A DNA stretch of 64,000 nucleotides from Hofstenia miamia (GCA_004352715.1 SCFE01000055.1:8693-72692), one strand, 5' to 3'. Shown: positions 30,424-43,253, counted from the first letter of the stretch. A program made the numbers and translations. Notes: generated from the letters alone by a model not told the origin.

Positions 30424-32362
30424 GTAGGCATGGTATTAGATAAAGTAATTTCGTATGCATTTATTTATATCAAACTACCAAGAAGGAATGCAACACTTGT
30501 GTGCTATGTATTAATTGTAAGATTTATTTTAATTAGACCACTTTTTTTCCAGCTTTTACTTCGAAAAATTATCTATGAGTTCCTCAAAGTTAATCGCCGT
30601 TAGAGGTAAATCTCAACATTTATCTAGACTAATGGGAGACGCAAAGTATTTTTTTGCTCTTTGCTTAAATAGAAAAAATGAATCTCTTTCAGTATTAGCC
30701 ACATAAAAGACGTACAATAAAGACTCTAGAGGCTAAATAATCAAGATTGGATAAATACTTTGAAAACTGGATTAATTCAGTGGTAAAGTCATTCTCATGA
30801 TCGAGGACTGAGGAATGATTTTCTTTTCAACATTTTCGTTCTTCTGCAATTTCAACATCTGTTAGTAGTGCTATTTTATACACAATTTTAAATTTGGTAT
30901 TTACATTATAGCTTTTTCGCCTCTTACTAATTAGGACTTGAAGAATCAAAAAATACCAAAAATATTTCCAATTCTAAATTATTGTTTTTTTGAAAATACA
31001 TTGTCAATCTCATTTTCTATATCATCCTGTTTTTGCTTTTGTTTTATTTTTTAACGAACGAATAGCTATGATCATTTACTAGTATCTGGGCTTTCTTCTT
31101 AAAATCTTGAGATTTTATTCTTGTTGAATTCATCAAGCAGATAAAGCTTTCGTGCAAAGAAACACATGTTGTAAGATCATTTTGTTTATTGAAAAGATTT
31201 GCTTGTTGCAATAAATCGAATAAGTGTATAAATCTAAGAGAATACTGCTTCAAATTTTCATTTTAGAATACATTGAACGTCATTCAATTCTTTACCCTTT
31301 TTTCTAATTTTCATTTTTGCCAAGGTTGAACATATTTCTTGATAATTCTCATATAATATGCATGTTGCAAGAAATCGGGACAGAACATCACATAATTGAT
31401 AATTGCTTCACAACAGCTCCTTTAGTTGTTGTTAGGACCAGTAGCTCCCATCTATGTGTAGGTATTTTACAAAAAAATAGTAGAAGTTCTGATCAAATGA
31501 AAACAATGAAATAGCACATAAGCAGCATCTACACAAAATGAGCACACTTAATTCAAAGAATGTGTAGAGCAGAACACAAATTTGCAGCGCAATTCTATTT
31601 TTTAATTAGCGCTTGAACACCACAGTACTTTCCTGACATATCACTGGTATTTTTATTGTCTTGATCTCAGCAATTAGTAATTGTAGTCATGCTTGAATTT
31701 CAATTTTCTAACATCTGTTTGTGTTGATCTGTCATGACAAAAAATTTTAATAACCTTCAAAAAAATTTATACTAGCTCACAATTGGTTTTTAGATAGTGC
31801 AAAATAAAGTTACATTTATCATAATGAGAGATATCTTTGCTTTGATTCTGCGCAATACTATGGCATTTTGTTGTTCTCACGTATGCTGTATAATTGAGTA
31901 TTTTATTTTCATCTTTAAAAATAGCCCACTTTGTGGGAAAATTACAGCTGTTACTCTTAGCAAGGCATGTATGGATTTTTATAAACCCATATCAGTGCAT
32001 TTCTTAACAAAAAGGTAAGGATGATTAACAGTAGAATTACGGGCATGGGTCATTTCCTCCCAAAACAAAAATTTTCTTTAGTTAATATTTCACTTACCAA
32101 AAGCCAAGTCATGTTTTAGTCATCGTAAGTGTTGATATTCTAAGTGAATTTTACATTTGAATGTTTTTGCATACTTTAGAATGAAGCTTTAAAATGAACA
32201 TTCGATTTTCAAATAATTCAAAGAATAAATATCGTGGTAATTTTACTATAAAGTTTCTATATTTAAATTTTAACAATTTCAAAAAATGTTTTTTCATTTA
32301 CGCCCCCCCCCCTAAAGCGCGGGGCCCATGATCCAGTTGCCGCATGCGTTAAGGGGGCACTG
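30244..32362 (-). mobile_element. ZMYM1-type hAT element relic, 2119 bp
   Basis: Flanking octamers CACTACGA (30236-30243) and CACTGCGG (32363-32370) match at six of eight positions, differing by two transitions. Ends are CAGAGCCGGATTAAAG and, reverse-complemented, CAGTGCCCCCTTAACG. GC-rich ends (GGCCC tracts) enclose an AT-rich interior carrying a transposase relic on the minus strand. A (TA)n run lies at about 30395-30422. Confidence 0.65.
30560..31640 (-). pseudogene. hAT transposase relic (ZMYM1/TTF-type)
   Basis: On the minus strand near 31560-31640 the frame reads NTSDMSGKYCGVQALIKK then CKFVFCSTHSLN, closely fitting the conserved 'DNA.NM.GK..GVQA.....A.F..C..HSLNL' block of ZMYM1-like hAT transposases. 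Near 30560-30700 fragments ANTERDSFFLFKQRAKKYFA and LTAINFEELIDNFSK fit the C-terminal 'ERSFS.LK.IK.YLRSTM...I..DFEEIIDKFA' block. Multiple stops between them. Inactive. Confidence 0.75.
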
Positions 32363-33198
32363 CACTGCGGGTGTGATAAAAATTAGTCTTTAAATTACAA
32401 TTTCGGACAGGAATAGTTAGCAACATTTATAAATTTCACAAAGCGTTCATAGCGACATATATAAATTTCGAGGTCTACATAGTGACATAATATATCTATA
32501 TATAAATGTAACCTACACAACTAGTGATTCTCATAAAAATTGTCCAAGTTTAACAGAATTTTCTCTCGATAGAACATTGCAAGCAGAGAGATATTAATGT
32601 TAGTCCTGTCGCATTCCAGTCCCAAAATATTCTATTTTAGTTCAATTGGACAAAAGTTCTTAAAATCTGTAGTCCCAGTTTTTCCATGTTAGTCGCTGTC
32701 CCACTGAAATATTTACCCCCATGGGTCTGCAATCAGGAAAGATTATGCCACTAGAGAGTCCCTCTTAGTCGAATATTCCACCCTGTCTCCTCGCTTACAC
32801 TACTCCAATGGCATAATAAATCTTCCACAATTTAATTCTGAATTACCACTGAAGTTGTTTTTAGCATTTGTTTCATCCAATCCAATTGCATCGCTAAATA
32901 CTTAGCTATTGAATGTTACGTTATTTATTTTTGGATGAAAAAATGATTTGATTAAATGATGTCCTTTTTAGAAACAAATCGTCACGTGCAATTTCAATAT
33001 CTTCCGTGCAAGTTCTGATGTGTTTTTTTACCAAAACATTCTAATTGTTTTGTTGATTTTTCTAACAAAAAATTAAATTATTTATTTTATTTAAACCGTC
33101 GAATTAGAACTTTGCTAATTTTTATTGTACATTTCTCTTCATTACAAAAACGTTAATTATGGTATTTATTGAGTCGTCATGCATCATTATTCAAATAC
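32363..33198. other. AT-rich stretch without recognised features
   Basis: A GTCC-containing motif recurs loosely between 32600 and 32710 but no family is recognised. Confidence 0.35.
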
Positions 33199-33206
33199 AG
33201 TTTAGA

Positions 33207-33588
33207 CAGACTTGTCAACGAGCCGAGCTTCTAACGATCCGAGCCGAGCCGAGCCGAGTTTGACCACAGTATTTGCTATACAACGAGCCCAAAACGAGCC
33301 TATTTTAGGAAAAGCAAGTTTATAGTTCTGCTTGTTAATTTGATTATGGAAATTTTTCTTATTTTTTGCAGTCAGTATGCCTTTTCTATAATCTTATTTA
33401 AGAAATGTATATTAAATAATAGGAAGAGCTATGTAAAAAATTCTTTGAGCACAATATTTTTAAAAAATTACCAAGCTAAAACGAGTCTCATTCAAAGATT
33501 TTATGTGGCGAGCCGAGCCGAACTTACACAAAATTTAAAAGAGCCGAGCCGAGTCGAGCTTGGAAATGTCGGCTCGTTGACAAGTTTG
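33207..33588. mobile_element. hAT MITE with GAGCC-rich subterminal repeats (382 bp)
   Basis: A perfect 8-bp duplication AGTTTAGA (33199-33206, 33589-33596) flanks ends CAGACTTGTCAACGAGCCGA and, reverse-complemented, CAAACTTGTCAACGAGCCGA (19 of 20 bases alike). Just inside both ends are runs of GAGCC pentamers. The centre is AT-rich and does not encode a recognisable protein. Confidence 0.93.
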
Positions 33589-33596
33589 AGTTTAGA

Positions 33597-36500
33597 CACT
33601 ATCAATATTCTTCATTCTTCAAAACAATTGCGGATAGTTGGCTGTAAAGCTTTTTTTGTAAATCCTTCATCAATATGTTTCGTGGTGAATGCTTCACGAA
33701 ACGAAAGGTAAATTGGTTGTAATTTAGGCAGACTAAAAAAGTCTCTTAATATTTTATTAGCTACTCCTTTGTTTCGAATAAGTACGAAAACTTACGAGCG
33801 TAATCATTCCTTTGATATATTCTTTTTGCAGACGCTGAACAATTAACTGTGATTTCAACAATTTTAACGTTTCTAGGGCTGTTCGATTAATTTATTGATA
33901 ATTGATAATTGATCAAGCATTTAGTATTTGATAATTGATTTATTCAGCTGCCAAATTCGATTAAATTATCTTTTAGAAGTTATTGTCAAAATTGCTTGCA
34001 ATACTAAGACTTCAAACGTGTAAAGTTTTTTTTTGAACCAAATATCATTTGACAACAACACAGTTCACGAAAAATTACTCGTTTAGAACCGAAGCCTAAA
34101 ATTAAACCTCTAAACCAAGAGGCAGCAGTGTTATTGTATTTCCCCATGAAGACAAGATATTTCTTTTTCTGTTCGAGATTTATTGGAAGAAAACTTATTA
34201 AAAAAATCATTTTATTTATCCTCAAGATAATTGATTGAAAATTAATAATTGAAACAGCATTTTAATTATTTAATTTTAGTGATTCGATTATCTAACAGCG
34301 AAACTAAAAATATCGCTCTTTCAAAAACCTATGGTTAGATATACATGTAAAAATATTTTTTAAATATCGTATAGTCTAATTTTACGGCAATAGTAATTTC
34401 AGTCTTTTACTGTGTTTTATCAAAAGAAAGTTTGGGGCAAACTCTCTGAATCAGGGACAACCCGCCTCAGACAAAAACTCATTAGCAAAGCTTGAAAATA
34501 TGTTTTATAGAACCATTTTGGAGAATGCCCGTTGAATGTACGCATCAAGTTATCAAAATTCCAAGAGTTTGTAATTGTACGTTGAATTCGAGTAAACAGG
34601 TTGTAGTTCAAAACAAGCATGTGCTTTAGTTTGATTATGAATTTTAAAATTTACTTAGCAATTCTAGAAATTACTTTCTAACACCTTCTTGCAAAAACCT
34701 AAAGAATACTAGTTTCTTGATATGGGTCTTGTCCATAAACGTATTTGACAACTCCACCATATTTGTGGATCATTGTCATGGTACATTTCTTAGGTTTCTT
34801 CTAGGAATTTCACTCTAAGGGTTTCTTAATTTCTATTAATGGTTTCGTCAATAGTAATAAATTTGCAAATATAATTCATATAAAATTTTCAAAGAATTTA
34901 CATATTTGAAATGAGCATTAAGAATTTAAGCACTTGTTTCCGTAAACTTTTATATTCATAACGGTTTATGTCGGCAATTAAACCTAAATTTAGACCGAGC
35001 ATATACTTGGAATGTTCGAAGGATCATCTTCAATATTGTGATTACACTTAGAGAATGGGACCTTTGAACGAATGATGTCGTTGAGAAATTCCTTTGCTGC
35101 TGGAATTATCAGTTTTTCCTGCGGCAATAATACTTAAACAATTAATTGGATTGTAATTCTTATTAAATCTACGTTATGCTTCATTAGAGCGGCAAAATCC
35201 AAATTCTAGATTTAATATGTCTCTCTTTTCAGACAGTCAGACAAATTTAATGTATTATATCTTAAATTTGTAATAAAGATTTTTACAGTAATGCGATTAC
35301 ATCCACCTAATTATTGCGAAGGCCAACTCGAACTTGATATACGACAAGATTGATTGCTGACATCGTTGTTATGCGAAGTATGGGGAATGCGATAATTAAA
35401 ATTTTTGATAAATACTAACAGAAATTATAGTTATGCAACGAGTTCTACTCTTATTCTATCACATGGTTAAGTTGAACATTGCTAACAATTTATTGGACCT
35501 TACTTACTTTACATCGTGAGTTGTAACCTGGCCGTGATTTCAAGTCCAGTACCAGCCCGGCAAGTTCGAATTGATAAAATTCACGCCCGGGCAAGTCATA
35601 TCCAATACCATTAAAAGATTTTTTGTAAATAAATGAAATTGCTATTACTTAGTACTAAAGCAATTCTGAGATAATTGTAATTCCTTTAGCCGTAGATTTA
35701 ATTTTTGATGTATAATTAGTCAATTGAATATATTAGTTGATATAATTTAATGTAAGTGAAAGAATTTATATTTATTAACACAATTTTGAACAATTCTAGG
35801 TCCGTTGTGTAGAAATTTCCTACTCGGTTCATTCTTTCCCGATTACAACTCTGTTTACAGTTTGCCAAAGAGAAATCTTTAAAAACTTAAAGGTCATTCA
35901 ATTCGATTTTACAGCAGCCTATCTCTCCAAAGTTTATCGCGAGAACCTTAACATAAAGCCTTGTCTTTGTAAAAGAGTGACTTTTCCTTGCTGTTTTGTA
36001 TCAGTTAAAAAGGGATATTTTTTTGTCAACTTCATAATAGGAAAATATATCCGCTTCTAATCCTAAGTAAATGTGCCGTAGTTTTCCATGCGACATTATT
36101 TATTTTTTGGATGGCATACTTAAGTTTATTTCTTGATAACGTTTCTTCAGCCACTAAAATTTTCATACTTTAAATGGTTTCCATTTTTGGGACAGTCTTT
36201 AAAATCAAATTATTCCAACTAGCTGTAACTTAGTGGAAGTTCGTTTGTTAGGGTTCAATTTCACAAAATATCATTTATAGAGGTTCTTCCATCTTATAAT
36301 TCGAGTCCCTTGATATATTTAAATTTGTGCAGTTAGGATATAACTTGTTTCTGTAGATTTTAGTTTGCTCCAAATGATCATATAAAATAATAGATTCGTG
36401 CAAAAACATTATCAGGATTTTCTTAAGTAGTTGTCAGTAGTCTTGATTTTTGACATGTTCTTAACCTCAGATTTCGTAATACTTAGCTTTTTTTAATTTT

Positions 36501-37374
36501 TGCAGGGGAATTCTGTTATCTTTTTTTGATTTCCTGTGAATTATTAGATTCTTCGTTGTAAATACCAATACACATTTCCTAAAGGCCAAACTTTTAATAC
36601 TATTTCTCCTGATAAATAATCCTTAGGTCGTTCTGAATTCGCAGAGTATTATATAACCTTTAAAAGATAATATTTCATCGAGGACCAAATTAAGTTCATA
36701 TTATGATTTTAAGGTCATATTCTTTTCTATTAAGGTAGGGTATGCCATTTTTTATTTACTGAGACCGATGCATGCTCTGAAGTATTTGAACTAAGAAATC
36801 GAAATTGCCAATTATAGCATCCGTCATTTTCTTAGTTTTATTTTGATAAAATCAACATTTTTGCTTTTTCCATGTGAATAATTGTTTTGTTAATAATATA
36901 CTAAGTAGTTTAAAACATTCAAAAGGCATTCATTTTAACAGAAATTATTTTTTAAGCCTAGCCCCCAGGATTGCTAATCACTTAAATCTCAAGTCTTAAA
37001 TTTTACAGGAAATTACTAATAAATTTTATCAAAGATCTTCAAAATCATTACATTTCAATTGTCAGGTGATAATGGCAAATAATCTTTTACATCTTTATGC
37101 TGTTATTTTTTAATTCCTGTAATTTAATTTTTTGAACGCTAGCCGATGTATTATTCAACTCACGCTATGCAATATAGATAAATTCAGACTGGCTTTAATG
37201 CAAAGCAATAAATAATCACTTCACAGATCACAGCAGCTATCATTTGATGTAATTTATCAAGATGCTAATAATTTACACTTGGTGATTTGCATTGAGATTA
37301 TTTTACAATGAACTGTATAAATCAGAGTCAAATCTTCATATTATAGAGATGCTTTAAAGTGAATGTATATATAT
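33597..37374. other. Long AT-rich stretch, no recognised gene
   Basis: 33870-34310 has repeated GATAATTGAT and GATTCGATTA motifs in both orientations that could be a decayed MITE, and 35530-35600 has two CCCGG..CAAGT motifs. Nothing else recognised. Confidence 0.35.
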
Positions 37375-37487
37375 ATCTTTGGGATATAAGATATGCATTA
37401 AGTCACTTTCTCCATCCCACTTTCCAATCATTTTCTGTTGACCTTAATTGCAATATTGAGGACTTCACAGTCTTCCACAATAATGCA
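37375..37487. repeat. 113-base exact duplicate of 41361-41473
   Basis: Identical to 41361-41473 by direct comparison, and stops at a single N (37488). The other copy continues into mariner transposase sequence, so this is a mariner fragment or a mis-assembled piece. Confidence 0.9.
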
Positions 37488-37488
37488 N

Positions 37489-38203
37489 TAATATGTAATC
37501 CCAATAAATTATTTCCTAATCTATTGTATGATAATAAATGATTCAAATTATATATATGCCGTTTTGTTATCAAAAAGTGAGTTTTAAAAATATCATTCTT
37601 CTTAAAGTTAGGGGGTGCTCAAATGCGGAGCATTCTGGCACAATCCAATTTGCTTGCCGCAGTTGTCTAAACCTAAAATTTGTGGAGAGACATGCAAATA
37701 ATATAGCAGAGAATTCAGTGAGTCAAAATATTATTTTAATTTATTTGCAATAAATTTTATTGAATAAATTTGAGAATATTTGAATTTATTACAATGCATC
37801 TGAAACTTCATTTACAACCCATATAAAATTTCATTAAATTGACTATGAATTTTGATTTCGAATGTAATTTAATATCTGGTAGATGTTCAATGTCGGTTTG
37901 ATAAGAATAAACGAATCACAACTGATTTTACTTCAATAGATTAGTCTAAGTTCTACTTGAAGGCACTTGAGAATTGTGCTATTTTGGCTAATTTCAGGTC
38001 AGACTACTCAAGAAAGCATTTTGAGTATTTATGAGTTTTTAAAAGGATTTAGAATTCTATTATATAAGAGACAAAATGTATAATTAATTATTTAAAATTT
38101 ATTCTAGAACTTTGTGTAGAGATCTTAAAATGAAATTTCAATTGCTGCACTAATTTAATATTTTGTTTCTCTATTAAAGTTCGGTAGAACTTTTTTAAAG
38201 TCC
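37489..38203. other. AT-rich stretch without recognised features
   Basis: Nothing recognised. Confidence 0.4.
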
Positions 38204-38211
38204 CAACTGCT

Positions 38212-38419
38212 CAGTGGTGCGTTTAGGATTTTTAAAACGGGGGGCTGACACCCATTTTTACAGAAAAAAATTGCAAAAAATGTTTTTTGAACAAAAATAA
38301 GCCTATAAAAATGCAATCGTCTGTTTTTAGCAGCAAATCGATTGCTAACATTTTGAATTAAAGTGAAAAAATTTTAATTTTGAGGAAAAGAGAAAATTGC
38401 CCCCCTAAACGCGGCACTG
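38212..38419. mobile_element. hAT MITE, family A copy 3 (208 bp, inverted)
   Basis: Ends CAGTGGTGCGTTTAGGATTT and, reverse-complemented, CAGTGCCGCGTTTAGGGGG. A perfect 8-bp target duplication CAACTGCT flanks it (38204-38211, 38420-38427). Its interior is the reverse complement of the copies at 9068 and 16754, with the shared ACAAAATGCAATCGTCTG-type core slightly altered. Confidence 0.93.
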
Positions 38420-38427
38420 CAACTGCT

Positions 38428-38934
38428 AATGGATCGTTTCCAAATCAAGATTTCGACTGAAATGGCTTTAAAATTACTTTATTTTCAAGAATATTTCAAT
38501 CATTGTATTGACATAAAGTTGTTCCTATAATTTCAAAATGTTCTATATAAACATTTTTTTTGTTACGACGGGCTTCGAAAAAATTTTCCTTTTTCTGCGA
38601 AAATTTTAAAATGCTGGTAAAATGACCACTGCTGATCTTAAACCAAAGAAGGTGAAAGGTGTCGACGATAGCTCTTAATATAATAGTTAATCTTTCGATA
38701 AAATAGATGTTTAATTCATAATTATTTGTTTGTTATTCGCTACATTTTGTACAACTGTTATTGATATGGTAACCCTATTTTCACCAGGAATAAAACCAAG
38801 TACTTCAGGGTAGTTGTTGTTCCCATTGAGATTAGATCACCTCATTATCTGAACACTATGTATGGAAATAATTTGAATATTGTACAAAAATCACATTTGT
38901 CAATGAAACAAATTTTTATTTGCTTGTCATTCAG
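38428..38934. other. AT-rich stretch without recognised features
   Basis: Nothing recognised. Confidence 0.4.
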
Positions 38935-39115
38935 GCATAACCACATGTTTTAGCACATATCTTCATCATTGCATGGATGGGCCCTACCCCATGAATGTTT
39001 TCATGTATAAACCTTTCAATATTTCTTAACAGGCTTGGATAAAATTATTCAAAATGCGGACAAGCCGATTTGTTACATAAAAGTAACACCATTGGAAGTA
39101 GATTTAACTCAGTTT
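38935..39115. repeat. Dispersed repeat, copy 2
   Basis: Ordered match to 21600-21765 in the same orientation (GGGCCCTACCCCATGAATG, TTTCTTAACAGGCTTGG, AAAATTATTCAAAA). Class unknown. Confidence 0.7.
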
Positions 39116-40908
39116 TAACAAGTTTTTATTATATACTTTGATATAATAGGAAATTTGTGTAAAATTTTTTGTGAGAATAAGGTGCTTGGAATCTCCAGTT
39201 ATGAAATGTTTCCACCAGGATACAAGTTCCTGAACGAATTAATTTCGAAAGTACAAATACCACTCTATTTTATGAGCACAACTCAGCGAATATTTCAAAT
39301 AAAATATTTATCACAAGATGTTTTTATCTCGAAGTAATTCGTGTAGAAATCTCGTAATTGATCACATAGATTTCATATTTGAGTAATTTCTTAGAGTCCA
39401 TAAATTTATTAATATGCATAATGTTATTGGTCTTCCATACTAACCGAACTTCATTTAGGATTTCATTTAATTCGTTGTAATGTTTAAACCATACCATATA
39501 ATTTTCATCATATCAAGTAGAGACATTTAATATTTCAAATTTTCGACAGCAGCTGGCTAGCCTGAGGTACTGTCTACACACGAACATTAATATAAACATT
39601 GAGAATGCACAATTTTTGCTAATACTAGGATTGTTAAATTTAGTCATGCTTGTTAACACTGAACTGCTCATATTTTTTCATTATAAAGGGCTTAAACGCT
39701 TAAATTATGGAAAAAAATATAAATATCATTTACATTTCATACTACGCAACCCAATAAACACACATATACACGAAGTTCACATTTTTGATGTCTGGGATGC
39801 CCCGAACTCTGAGGGTTTGAAACAGAAATATTTATATTTAGGACGTGGTTTTAGGGGAGCGCGGGGGATGGTCAAAGACCCCTTTAATAATTGCCCAAGC
39901 CTTATTTGAAATTGCGGATATTTATGTGATTTTTGCCATAAAAAAATAATTTTTTGTTTTTCATACAATAACAATTTTTTTTAAAAAAATTTCTATTCTC
40001 CTATAAATAACAATAAAGGACGTTTTAAGCAGACTGGCTTTCAAATATAAAACTTAAAGTTTTTGTGAAGAACTTCATTATTCATTAAATTTTTTGCAAA
40101 ATGTTAAATTTTGTATAGCTTGCAAATTATATTAAATTGTTGTTCCTATCAGCTGTACACTGACTGATTACCTTAACCTGGGTGAATTTGTGTGAATTTT
40201 CCCAATTTTCATCAAAAAATTGTTCAGACACCGTAACAATTTTGCACGTCATCGCTATCTTGAAACGCATTCATTAAGACAGCGTTTACTGAATGTGTCA
40301 ATCACAGGTTAATGATATTGAACATTGGTTTTATGCGATTTTTTCCTTCTTTATTTCAATCAGGAGATTGTTTGATATTTAATCCCAATTAAAGGTGAAC
40401 AAGAATTCAGTTTATAACTGTAAAAATGTATCAAAATTTATTGATATTTCCCTGAAATAAATTTTGAAAAATTCATTTCGTATGCAGATAATTCAAAACA
40501 CTAATATATCAATTATTTTTTTACTTATTGTTGAGTAAGACCATGCCGTGAATAAAATATCAACAGTTCTTTGAAATCACCTTAAGGTTGTAGAAAACTG
40601 TCAATCTGTTTCTTGACAGTGAAGTTTATTTTCATTTCTGAGTTCTTGTGAGAAGAACTTAATAAGGTTGTTGCATTGAATAACGTTGAGAACAACTCTT
40701 TTATTTAAAGTGCAGGAACAAGTACTTGAGATGCTGTAGAAATCTAAATAGATTTAGTCAGACAGACATTGTCTGGGGAATTCATTATTTGAATTAATCA
40801 ATTTTCGAGGTTTCTTACAAATCATTGTACTTAGAAAATTTCTATTTTACTGAAAAATTTAATGTTTATTTTAAGGTTCTCAAAAAATAAATGATTGGGC
40901 ATTTATTG

Positions 40909-40910
<2 letters not shown>
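39116..40910. other. AT-rich stretch without recognised genes
   Basis: A slightly GC-rich patch at 39830-39910 (GGGGAGCGCGGGGGATGG) may be a transposon end. Otherwise nothing recognised. Confidence 0.35.

Positions 40911-40942
<32 letters not shown>
40911..40942. repeat. (TA)n microsatellite
   Basis: About sixteen TA units. Confidence 0.9.
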
Positions 40943-40944
<2 letters not shown>

Positions 40945-41292
40945 AATTTATTTTTTAAGTAATAGAATATATAATATTTTTATTATTACTGTTCTGGTTT
41001 TTAAGTTTTTTATTGTTGAAATTTGTTATTACATAATGTCATTTTAAGTTTGGATGAATAACTTTGACTGAGAATGGAAAAAGTGGCGTTTTATTCATGC
41101 TGAGACTAGGTTTTTCCAAGTTCCTGCTTGTATCAAATGCAGTTGAGGCGTTTGTCAAGTTTTTTTATTAAGTAATTTTTACATGAATAATTTTTATTTT
41201 TTCCTAAAATTAATTAAATAGAAAAAGGAAAAGTGTGCTGTAGTTACTTGGTCGCATCACATGATATGATATCAGTTTATATATTTAATATA

Positions 41293-41756
41293 GGGCATTC
41301 CAAAAACGCAACTCTTTTAATATCAAATCACATGGTACGATTTGCAATGTATTAATGAATATCTTTGGGATATAAGATATGCATTAAGTCACTTTCTCCA
41401 TCCCACTTTCCAATCATTTTCTGTTGACCTTAATTGCAATATTGAGGACTTCACAGTCTTCCACAATAATGCACATTCACAAACTACGTCAGTTGTCAAG
41501 AAATGGCTGCAACAGCCTTGCATTGCTGCTGCAACACAGTCCGCCTATACTCCTAATGTCCATTTTTAGAGACAGATTGATTTATCTTTTAAATATTTGA
41601 AACCTTTTGTTATAGAAATACTTCAAAGGAAGTAACTATCATTAGGTCAGTGATTTCTGTTTATCTGTACATTTATTATTTATTTTTGTAAAATTTTTTA
41701 ATTTTGAACTGGTTGAAAGTTCACCTATAAAAAACGTTGTTTTTAGGGACACCCTG
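41293..41756 (+). mobile_element. Mariner-type element fragment with ends
   Basis: TA dinucleotides flank GGGCATTCCAAAAACGCAAC at the left and, reverse-complemented, CAGGGTGTCCCTAAAAACAA at the right. Inside, a plus-strand frame ends FHNNAHSQTTSVVKKWLQQP then CIAAATQSAYTPNVHF, fitting the second-Asp block of Tc1/mariner transposases ('DNA..H....V..WL.......P.YSPD') with the catalytic Asp replaced by Asn. Only about 460 bases remain, so most of the transposase is deleted. Confidence 0.7.
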
Positions 41757-41758
41757 TA

Positions 41759-42856
41759 TTTATTTAAAAAATTCGAGTTTACAATAGTAGAGCCCATATT
41801 ATGAGTGTTTGCCTGATGTATTGATATTTCTTCATACACTACATAAGTGGTATGTTCCACGGACAATTCAAATTCAGGATCGTATTCCAAATACCTATAG
41901 ATATATAGATATGGAATTCCTTAACAGTGAAATATTCACAAATTACCAAAGCGGAGGAGCTTAGTTTTTAGGGTAGGTTCACATGTTGCCATAGCGCTTT
42001 TGAAAACCATGTTTAAACTGTTTTTGACACTTATTATTTAACTAATTTCCATTTATTACAGAATCTGTTAATATATTTGAACTTCGAATCAATGCCATTA
42101 TAGATGATTATCAATTTCATTTCAAAACAAAAAATATTTTGAATGAATCATTTGTTAGTTTTTCCAAATTTGTAAGTGAGAATAAGTTTAGAAAATGCAT
42201 AATGTTAAAAAATAAGTTTTCACCCCAATGTCCTGAATTCTTACTTACCAATTTAATATAATTTCTAATCCCATATTATTTAAAAATATTATTAAGGTAC
42301 TGGTTACTTTTTAAATAATTTTAAACTTTGGCCGAATATAAATATTTTTGGTAGATTATAGAAACTAATAAACTGCTATGTATTATATTGAGGCAAATTC
42401 TAAATCGCTTATAAATATCATGGTAGGATCATTGGTCCTACAAAGACGCTCCTCGTAAGAATTTAAATTAAAAATCTTGCGTTTGTTTAAAGTTCGTGGT
42501 TAAAGCATATTTTATTAGATTTGGCTACTAAGGTTGGATCGCTTCCGTTCTTTCCATGTCTTTAAAACTCCCATTCAATGTAATGAAGTTATTTTAAACT
42601 AAGAGAATGGCAGTCTGCATTAATGCAATAAAGCATTTCAGCTGCAATGGAAAATATCGTTGGATATTTATTTGATTTAAATTTTCAGTCCTATTTCCAT
42701 TCAATATATTGTCTGATTCCAGACACTAGTCAATTACATCAATTCGGGACTAAGTTTTTGTATTATAACGGCCATTTGTAATCACTACCAGGCAGTTCAC
42801 AGTACAAGAAAAATACTATAATAACGCTATCTACCACAGAATTAAATAAGGACCAG

Positions 42857-42857
<1 letters not shown>
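41759..42857. other. AT-rich stretch without recognised features
   Basis: Nothing recognised. Confidence 0.4.

Positions 42858-42897
<40 letters not shown>
42858..42897. repeat. (TA)n microsatellite
   Basis: About twenty TA units directly ahead of repeated segment copy C. Confidence 0.9.
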
Positions 42898-42900
<3 letters not shown>

Positions 42901-43253
42901 CCCGCTTTTTTCCTATGGAAAATGCAAAAACCTTACATTTGGCGGGAAATGGTCTGAAATTTCTAAGGAATTTCTATACTTAGCATAGGGGTAGGTAAAT
43001 TAAGGAGACACTACCCTTCAAAATTTCAAAGATTTATGTTTGAAAACTCGGTCATAATGAGGTTTTTAAAAAATATATGCATTCTGTTTTCCTTATTACT
43101 AAATCATTCGTGACTATTATCATCATTTTTATTGATAATAGTATTTGATAATAATCCAATAATCCAAGCAATAATCCTGATGAATTATAATTATTTTGTG
43201 GTTTAACAATAAATTGGAATTTACTAATGTTAAAAAGTTCTTTAACATTTTAA
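42898..43253. repeat. Repeated segment, copy C
   Basis: Matches 19877-20232 essentially base for base and, like it, follows a (TA)n run. It ends at an N gap. Confidence 0.9.

Noticed and set aside
33340-33711. 123-codon open frame
   Set aside because: It runs through and out of a well-defined MITE with a perfect target duplication and has no motif.
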